From: JANWYT01 sp046719465
GTDB lineage: Bacteria > Chloroflexota > Anaerolineae > Aggregatilineales > Phototrophicaceae
Direction: 5' to 3'
Assembly (NCBI GenBank): GCA_046719465.1
Contig: JBDNCV010000020.1
Coordinates: 1 to 36,545 of the forward strand
Length of the DNA: 36,545 nucleotides
A model generated the notes under the pieces. It was not told the origin of the DNA and ran no database searches. It was given only the letters and a program-made list of their open reading frames with translations. The position numbers were made by a program, and so were the translations under genes. Below, one piece after another: positions 31,476-36,545 of this stretch. The first letter of the stretch is position 1. Each line of letters starts with the position of its first letter.

Positions 31476-33167
31476 ATGTTGAAGCTTCGCAAATTGCTTA
31501 CGGCGGCAGCGCTGGTAGGCAGCACTTTGGCGCTGGCCTTTACGCCGGCGCAGGCGCAGGGCGGCTCGACGCTCACTGTCGGGTTCGCACAAGAACCGGA
31601 CTCGATGAACGGGTTCTACTCCAGCATGGCCTTCGCGCAGTGGGCCGTTGACCTCGTGCAGGCCAGCCTCTGGGACTTCACCGACACGCTTGAGCCGCAG
31701 CTCGTGCTGGCGGCAGAGCTGCCCACGGTGGAGAACGGTGGCATTGCCGAGGACTTCATGAGCTACACCATCAAGCTCAAGCCCGGCCTGCTGTGGAGCG
31801 ATGGCACCCCGCTGACCGCTGAAGACATCGTCTTCACCTACGAGATGGTCACCAACCCGGCTAACAACATGCTGCAAGGCGGCGTGCTGCGCGATTCGAT
31901 CACCGCGGTCGAACTGATCGACGAGACGACCTTCCGCCTCGAGTTCAACGCGCCCAAGCCGTTCCCCGAAGACATCGCGGGTTCGCCCGGCCTCTCGACC
32001 ATCCTGCCCAAGCACATCTACGGCCCGATCTTCGAAGCTGAGGGCACGATTGAGTTTGCCGAGGAAAATCAGGATCCCACCGTCTTCAGCGGCCCCTATA
32101 CGCTGGTGGAGTGGCGTCGTGGCGAGCAGATGGTCTTCCAAGCCAACCCCAACTACGTCTTTGGCGCGCCGCCGATTGAGCGCATCGTGATCCGCTTCTT
32201 CCCGGATACAGATTCGCAGTATGCCGCGTTGGCCGCTGGTCAGCTTGACCTCGTCCCGAACGTGAGCGAAGGCGACATCCCGCGCGTGGCCGCCAGCAAT
32301 GAGAACATCCGCATCACGACAGTGTTCGGCGGTTACATCGAGAGCCTGTGGCTGAACCTGCGCGAGGAAACTCACCCACGCGCTGGCCACCCTGCCCTTA
32401 AGGATGTCCGCGTTCGTCAGGCCATCCGCTTCGCGCTCGACCGTGAAGCCGTGACCCAGCAGCTCCTCGCTGGCGCCACCAGCCCGACCGACAGCATCTA
32501 CAGCAACAGCCCGTTCGAAGATCCCAACCTCGGCGTGACCGAGCGCAACCTCGACGAAGCCCGCCGCCTGCTGGACGAAGCCGGCTGGATTGACACCAAC
32601 GGTGACGGCACGCGCGACAAGGACGGCGTCGAGATGGTGCTGCGCTACAGCACGACCACCGCGGGCTGGCGCAACAACATCCAAGCCGTGCTCCAGCAGC
32701 AGTTGGCTGAGGTGGGCATCACCGTCGTGCTCGAGCGCTACCCGGCCAGCGAGTTCTTCGGCGCGTTTGCCAACGGCGGCATCAACGCCATCGGCGAGTA
32801 CGACATCGCCCAGTACGCCAACAACACCGCCCTGACCAATCCGGTCAACGTGACGGTGGTCGAAGCGCTGAACTGCGACCAGATCCCGAACGATGAGAAC
32901 CCGGGTGGCCAGAACTTCACCGGCTTCTGCTCGCCGGAGATGGACGAAGCGGCGCGCGTCACGCTCACCAGCCTCGACGCCGATGAGCGCTTGGCCGCCG
33001 CCTACCAGATTCAGGCCATCATGAAGGAGCAGGCCCCGCTGATCAACCTGTTCCCGCGTGGTGACAACTACGCTTACATCACCACCCGCTTTGCGAATGA
33101 AATCCGCATCGGCAGCGGCGTGGGCAACATGTGGTTCGACATCATGAACTGGGAACTGGCCAGCTAG
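31476..33167 (+). CDS. ABC transporter extracellular solute-binding protein, family 5 (peptide)
   Basis: The 563-residue protein starts at ATG 31476, preceded by AGGAGA. A signal peptide (MLKLRKLLTAAALVGSTLAL, then AFTPAQAQ) is followed by a family 5 binding protein: LTVGFAQEPDSMNGFY, the LKPGLLWSDGTPLTAEDIVFT hallmark (given in parts, LKPGLLWSDG and LTAEDIVFTYEM), VRQAIRFALDRE, LDEAGW, and a C-terminal VGNMWFDIMNW. These proteins capture oligopeptides, dipeptides or some sugars/nickel for import. Cognate permeases follow downstream. An intrinsic terminator in the 74-base gap probably lets most transcripts end here, giving excess binding protein. Confidence 0.93.
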   Translation: MLKLRKLLTAAALVGSTLALAFTPAQAQGGSTLTVGFAQEPDSMNGFYSSMAFAQWAVDLVQASLWDFTDTLEPQLVLAAELPTVENGGIAEDFMSYTIKLKPGLLWSDGTPLTAEDIVFTYEMVTNPANNMLQGGVLRDSITAVELIDETTFRLEFNAPKPFPEDIAGSPGLSTILPKHIYGPIFEAEGTIEFAEENQDPTVFSGPYTLVEWRRGEQMVFQANPNYVFGAPPIERIVIRFFPDTDSQYAALAAGQLDLVPNVSEGDIPRVAASNENIRITTVFGGYIESLWLNLREETHPRAGHPALKDVRVRQAIRFALDREAVTQQLLAGATSPTDSIYSNSPFEDPNLGVTERNLDEARRLLDEAGWIDTNGDGTRDKDGVEMVLRYSTTTAGWRNNIQAVLQQQLAEVGITVVLERYPASEFFGAFANGGINAIGEYDIAQYANNTALTNPVNVTVVEALNCDQIPNDENPGGQNFTGFCSPEMDEAARVTLTSLDADERLAAAYQIQAIMKEQAPLINLFPRGDNYAYITTRFANEIRIGSGVGNMWFDIMNWELAS

Positions 33168-33186
33168 TTCAACAGTCCATCCTAAC

Positions 33187-33216
33187 CGCAGAGGGCTGTA
33201 TCCCTCTGCGGTTTTC
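33187..33216 (+). terminator. Intrinsic terminator/attenuator inside the importer operon
   Basis: A perfect 10-bp stem ccgcagaggg / ccctctgcgg with loop ctgtat is followed by TTTT and a T-rich run. It lies between the binding protein and the first permease, whose own AGAGGA site follows at once. Confidence 0.85.
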
Positions 33217-33241
33217 TATTCTTTAGAGGATTTCTGACCGC

Positions 33242-34264
33242 ATGGCTCGTTATGTTGCTCGCCGCCTGATTCAGGCCATCCCGCTTTTCTTCATCGTAAG
33301 CTTCATCCTGTTCAACTTCACCAACGCGCTGGGCGACCCCTTGGTGGTCTTTTTTGAATCGCGCCAGCGCCCCACCGCTGCCCAACGCGAGGAACTCACC
33401 CGCCGCTTGGGGCTGGATCGCCCGCTGCTGGAGCAGTACCTCGTGTGGCTCATCGGCAACGACTGGATGCTGGTGGACGTGCGCGGCGACGGCAGCCTGA
33501 TGGAGCCGGGCAATCGACGCGGCGTGCTGCGCGGTGATCTGGGCTTGTCGTTCGTGACGCGCCGCCCCGCATGGACGCGCATCGAAGAGCGTCTCCCCGC
33601 CACCCTAACCTTGATGATCCCCGCTTATGTGATCACGTTGACGCTGGCGTTGGCTATCGGCGTGTATTCGTCGGTGCGACAGTACAGCCTTGCCGACAAC
33701 ATCATCACAGGCGTTTCGTTCTTCTTCTACTCCATGCCGATCTTCTTCATCGCGCTGATGACGATCTACATCTTCGGCGTGCAGTTCACCCGATGGGGGC
33801 TGCCAGCGCTGCCCATCGGCGGCACGGGCGACGGCTCATTTGGCGACCTTGTGCGCCATATGATCATGCCGGTGTTCTGTCTCGTGGCGATCCAGCTGGC
33901 GGGCTATGTGCGCTTCATTCGCTCGTCGATGCTCGAAGTGCTGGGGCAGGACTACGTGCGGACGGCGCGCTCGAAAGGCTTGTCTGAGCGTGTCATCGTG
34001 CAGAAGCACGCCCTCAAGAACGCTGCCCTGCCGCTCATCACCATCGTCGGGCTAGATTTGCCGTTCTTGCTGGCGGGCGCGGTCGTCACCGAGCGCATCT
34101 TTGCGTGGCCGGGCATGGGGCGCTTGTTCATTGAGAGCTTTGAACGCGCTGACATTCCGGTGATGATGGCCATTTTGATGCTGTTGGTGGTCATGGTGAT
34201 CGTGTTCCAGATCCTAACGGACATCGTCTACACGTGGTTTGACCCACGCATTCGCTACTCGTAG
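33242..34264 (+). CDS. ABC peptide transporter permease, DppB-like
   Basis: The 340-residue membrane protein begins MARYVARRLIQAIPLFFIVS, the standard N-terminal helix of DppB/OppB-type permeases. GDLGLSF and the periplasmic loop follow, with five or six more segments. The EAA coupling loop is DYVRTARSKGLSERVIVQKHALKNA (quoted in parts: DYVRTARSKGLSE and ALKNAALPL), which should contact an ATPase. It forms the pore together with the next gene product. An AGAGGA site is about 10 bases before the ATG. Confidence 0.94.
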   Translation: MARYVARRLIQAIPLFFIVSFILFNFTNALGDPLVVFFESRQRPTAAQREELTRRLGLDRPLLEQYLVWLIGNDWMLVDVRGDGSLMEPGNRRGVLRGDLGLSFVTRRPAWTRIEERLPATLTLMIPAYVITLTLALAIGVYSSVRQYSLADNIITGVSFFFYSMPIFFIALMTIYIFGVQFTRWGLPALPIGGTGDGSFGDLVRHMIMPVFCLVAIQLAGYVRFIRSSMLEVLGQDYVRTARSKGLSERVIVQKHALKNAALPLITIVGLDLPFLLAGAVVTERIFAWPGMGRLFIESFERADIPVMMAILMLLVVMVIVFQILTDIVYTWFDPRIRYS

Positions 34265-34276
34265 AGGTTGTATTGT

Positions 34277-35230
34277 ATGGCACAAACGACACTAAACCCG
34301 AACAGCAGCAACATCGCCATCGTAGAGCCGCCGATGGCGGGCAAGTCCAACTTCCAGCGCAGCATGGCCCGGCTGCGGCGGCATCGCATGGCGATTGTCG
34401 GCGCGGGGCTGCTGGCGTTCGTCTTTTTATTCGTGCTCATCGGCTCGATCCTCATCCCGCCGCAGCAGTCCACCTTCAACGATCTCAACCGCACCTTGCA
34501 GCCGCCTTCGGAAGAGTTCCCCTTCGGGACAGACGTCATCGGGCGCGATTTGCTGGCGCGCGTGGTCTACGGCGGGCAGATTTCGCTGTTCGTCGGGCTG
34601 ACAGCGATGATGGTGCAGATGCTCGTCGGGACGCTCGTTGGCTTGATTGCCGGTTACTTGGGCGGGATCGTCGATTCGCTCTTGATGCGCTTTGCAGAGG
34701 CCATGCTGTGCATCCCGCAGCTGTTCCTCGCGCTGATCACGCTGCGCATCTTCAGCGACCCAACCCAATTCCCTGATTTTGTGTTCCTCGGGCGCACCTA
34801 CAGCGCCACGGTGATCGTCATCGTGTTCGTCATCGGCCTCACCAGCTGGATGCGCGTGGCGCGCATCGTGCGCTCGGTCGTGCTGTCGATCAAAGAGCAA
34901 GAGTTCGTCACGGCGGCGCGTTCCCTCGGGGCGAGCAACTGGCGGATCATCCTGCGTCACGTGCTGCCCAACTGCATGCCGCCGATCATCGTGGCGGCCA
35001 CGCTGGGGGTAGCCTCGGCCATCCTGCTGGAGGCCTACTTAGGCTTCTTGGGGTTGGGGGTGCGCGCGCCCACGCCGACATGGGGCAACATCATGGGCGA
35101 GGCCAACAGCTATATCAACCTGTGGCACTATTGGTTTTTCCCCGCCCTGTTTATCATGTTAACCACGCTGGGCATCAACTTCTTGGGCGACGGCCTGCGC
35201 GACGCCTTCGACCCGCGCGCGCTGCGCTGA
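34277..35230 (+). CDS. ABC peptide transporter permease, DppC-like
   Basis: The 317-residue protein starts at ATG 34277 (MAQTTLN); a TTG nine bases earlier is a weaker candidate. A cytosolic N-terminus leads into a first helix (AIVGAGLLAFVFLFVLIGSI), then the DppC/OppC-type sequence FPFGTDVIGRDLLARVVYGG. The EAA loop is EFVTAARSLGASNWRIILRH, followed by VLPNCMPPIIV. It pairs with the preceding permease, 12 bases away. ATPase genes (dppD/dppF type) do not follow; a terminator does. Confidence 0.94.
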   Translation: MAQTTLNPNSSNIAIVEPPMAGKSNFQRSMARLRRHRMAIVGAGLLAFVFLFVLIGSILIPPQQSTFNDLNRTLQPPSEEFPFGTDVIGRDLLARVVYGGQISLFVGLTAMMVQMLVGTLVGLIAGYLGGIVDSLLMRFAEAMLCIPQLFLALITLRIFSDPTQFPDFVFLGRTYSATVIVIVFVIGLTSWMRVARIVRSVVLSIKEQEFVTAARSLGASNWRIILRHVLPNCMPPIIVAATLGVASAILLEAYLGFLGLGVRAPTPTWGNIMGEANSYINLWHYWFFPALFIMLTTLGINFLGDGLRDAFDPRALR

Positions 35231-35260
35231 TAGCCACTCGCCTGATATGAGCCACCACAG

Positions 35261-35290
35261 CGGACGCGACCCCTCGCGTCCGTTTGATTT
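35261..35290 (+). terminator. Intrinsic terminator after the permease pair
   Basis: The 9-bp stem cggacgcga / tcgcgtccg with loop cccc (35261-35282) is followed by TTTGATTT. Confidence 0.75.
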
Positions 35291-35329
35291 ACGCCCAGCC
35301 CTTACCGCCCCTATGCAGAGAGGTATTTT

Positions 35330-36520
35330 ATGGACTACACCATCCAACTAGAGAAGATTCAGCAAGCCGTTGGCATCCTCAACGAGAAGAACGTGGACTG
35401 CTGGCTGACGTTCGTCCGCGAGACGGAGCACAACGCCGACCCCGCGCTGCCGCTCATCTCGCCCGTCAACGTCACGTGGCACACCGCGCTCATCATCACG
35501 CGCACCGGCCACACGGTCGCCATCGCCGGGCGCTATGAGATCGTCAACTTCCAGCGGATGGGCTGTTGGAAGGAGTGCCTCCAGTACGACCAGAGCATCC
35601 AACCGGCGCTGGTGGACGCGCTGGATCGCATCAACCCCAAGCAGATCGCCGTCAACTACAGCGAGAGCGACACCGCCGCCGATGGCCTCTCGCACGGCAT
35701 GTACCTCACGCTTCAACGCTACTTGGCAGGCAAACCTTACGAACTCATCAGCGCCGAGGAGATCCTCAACCCATTGCGCGGGCGCAAGACCCCCGGTGAA
35801 GTCGCGCGCATCAAGGCCGCCGTCGCCCTGACGGACGACATCATCCGCCGCATCACAGCTTATCTCAAGCCCGGCCTCTCCGAGCTGGACATCCAGCAGT
35901 TCATCCACGCGGAATACAAGAAAGAGGGCGTCGTGCCCTCATGGGATGCCGCCTTCTGCCCGACGGTCACCTGCGGCCCCGATTCGCCGGTGGGGCACGT
36001 CTCGCCCTCGGCGGAGTTCGTCGTCAAGCCGCGCCAGCTCGTGCGGATCGATCAAGGCGTGGTGCTGAACGACTACATCTCGGACATTCAGCGCGTGTGG
36101 TATTTGCAGCCGGAGGGCGAGACCGAAATCCCCGCGCCGGTGCAGCACGCCTTCGACAGCGTGCGCGCGGCCATCAAGGCAGCGGCCGCCGTCCTCAAGC
36201 CGGGGGTGGAAGGCTGGGTTGTCGATGAGGCCGCGCGCCGCACGATTGTCGCGGCGGGCTATCCTGAGTACCAGCACGCCGTCGGGCATCACATCGGGCG
36301 CACCGTCCACGACGGGTCAACGCTGCTCGGCCCGCGTTGGGAACGCTACGGTAAGACCCCCTACGGCATCGTCGAAGCCAACAACTGCTTCACCCTTGAG
36401 CTGGGCGTGATGGTTCCAGAGTATGGGCTGGTCTCGCTGGAGGAGGACGTGCTGGTGACGGAGCACGGCGTCGAGTGGCTCGGCGAAGAACAGACCGAGA
36501 TCATCGTGGTGAAGTGCTAA
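35330..36520 (+). CDS. M24-family metallopeptidase (Xaa-Pro aminopeptidase-like)
   Basis: The 396-residue protein has an N-terminal creatinase/prolidase-like domain (to about 150) and a C-terminal pita-bread catalytic domain. All five metal ligands are visible at the expected spacing: Asp241 (IDQG), Asp252 (YISD), His320 (GHHIG), Glu357 (TLELGV) and Glu371 (SLEEDVLVTE). It should cut N-terminal residues before proline or act on Pro-containing dipeptides in the cytosol. It has no signal peptide. An AGAGAGG site lies six bases before the ATG. Its position after the peptide importer suggests it digests imported peptides, although a terminator lies between. Confidence 0.93.
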   Translation: MDYTIQLEKIQQAVGILNEKNVDCWLTFVRETEHNADPALPLISPVNVTWHTALIITRTGHTVAIAGRYEIVNFQRMGCWKECLQYDQSIQPALVDALDRINPKQIAVNYSESDTAADGLSHGMYLTLQRYLAGKPYELISAEEILNPLRGRKTPGEVARIKAAVALTDDIIRRITAYLKPGLSELDIQQFIHAEYKKEGVVPSWDAAFCPTVTCGPDSPVGHVSPSAEFVVKPRQLVRIDQGVVLNDYISDIQRVWYLQPEGETEIPAPVQHAFDSVRAAIKAAAAVLKPGVEGWVVDEAARRTIVAAGYPEYQHAVGHHIGRTVHDGSTLLGPRWERYGKTPYGIVEANNCFTLELGVMVPEYGLVSLEEDVLVTEHGVEWLGEEQTEIIVVKC

Positions 36521-36545
36521 GAGGGCGCGAGCACCGAGCGAATTT

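Noticed and set aside
31461..32684. 407-codon minus-strand frame opposite the peptide-binding protein
   Set aside because: It is antisense to a well-conserved family 5 binding protein and shows no family motifs.
36521..36545. Possible gene start at the right edge
   Set aside because: Only 25 bases remain after the M24 stop; there is no start codon with a ribosome site.

Overview
The window is a GC-rich stretch of a bacterial chromosome. The gene content suggests Chloroflexota, probably Anaerolineae-like: very large secreted Ig/PKD-type proteins, a 7TM-type histidine kinase, a stand-alone Vms1-like release-factor-type protein, DinB, zinc-ribbon/FHA proteins, and intergenic palindromes of the 'gcctcacccc...ggggtgaggc' type. 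This is inference from gene style; there is no rRNA or other marker in view. No tRNA, CRISPR array or intact insertion sequence was recognised.

Layout. (1) 1-5105: the 3' part of a huge extracellular protein with Ig/PKD-like modules and a C-terminal TolB-like propeller, closed by a strong hairpin. (2) 5277-8211: a 7TM-PAS-PAS histidine kinase convergent with a SAM methyltransferase. (3) 8325-12191 (minus): DinB-like protein, small PH-like membrane protein and a secreted Ig-repeat/PPC-domain protein. (4) 12295-16113: a Nudix hydrolase facing a minus-strand run of hypothetical protein, biotinyl carrier protein, SDR oxidoreductase, zinc-ribbon/FHA protein and dual-specificity-type phosphatase. 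(5) 16114-16714: a 600-base gene-free stretch packed with palindromic and direct repeats. (6) 16715-19913 (plus): a tight five-gene signalling cassette of CheB, a CheY-like receiver, a degenerate RsbT-like protein, CheW and a pseudo-receiver fused to a Roadblock-like domain. CheA, CheR and receptor genes are not in view. (7) 19973-25179 (minus): a release-factor-like protein, then the run nadK, B-box-type membrane protein, recN and an atypical protein kinase. (8) 25357-28379: an orphan PstS-like protein, several small or hypothetical proteins and a lipoprotein. (9) 28486-31279: a second orphan histidine kinase, divergent from a parvulin-type lipoprotein foldase. (10) 31476-36520 (plus): a peptide ABC importer (binding protein and two permeases, no ATPases), followed after a terminator by an M24 metallopeptidase.

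How the parts fit. The most unusual segment is the 16.7-19.9 kb cassette. Two of its five proteins keep the shape of a signalling family but have lost its key residues: Glu57 replaces the phospho-Asp in the pseudo-receiver, and the RsbT-like protein lacks the ATP-binding boxes. CheB, CheY and CheW look intact. This suggests a rewired chemosensory-type output module linked to a small GTPase of the MglA type or to a CheA encoded elsewhere. The peptide importer and M24 peptidase together suggest peptide uptake followed by cleavage. The recN-coupled kinase and the FHA/phosphatase pair hint at protein phosphorylation circuits.
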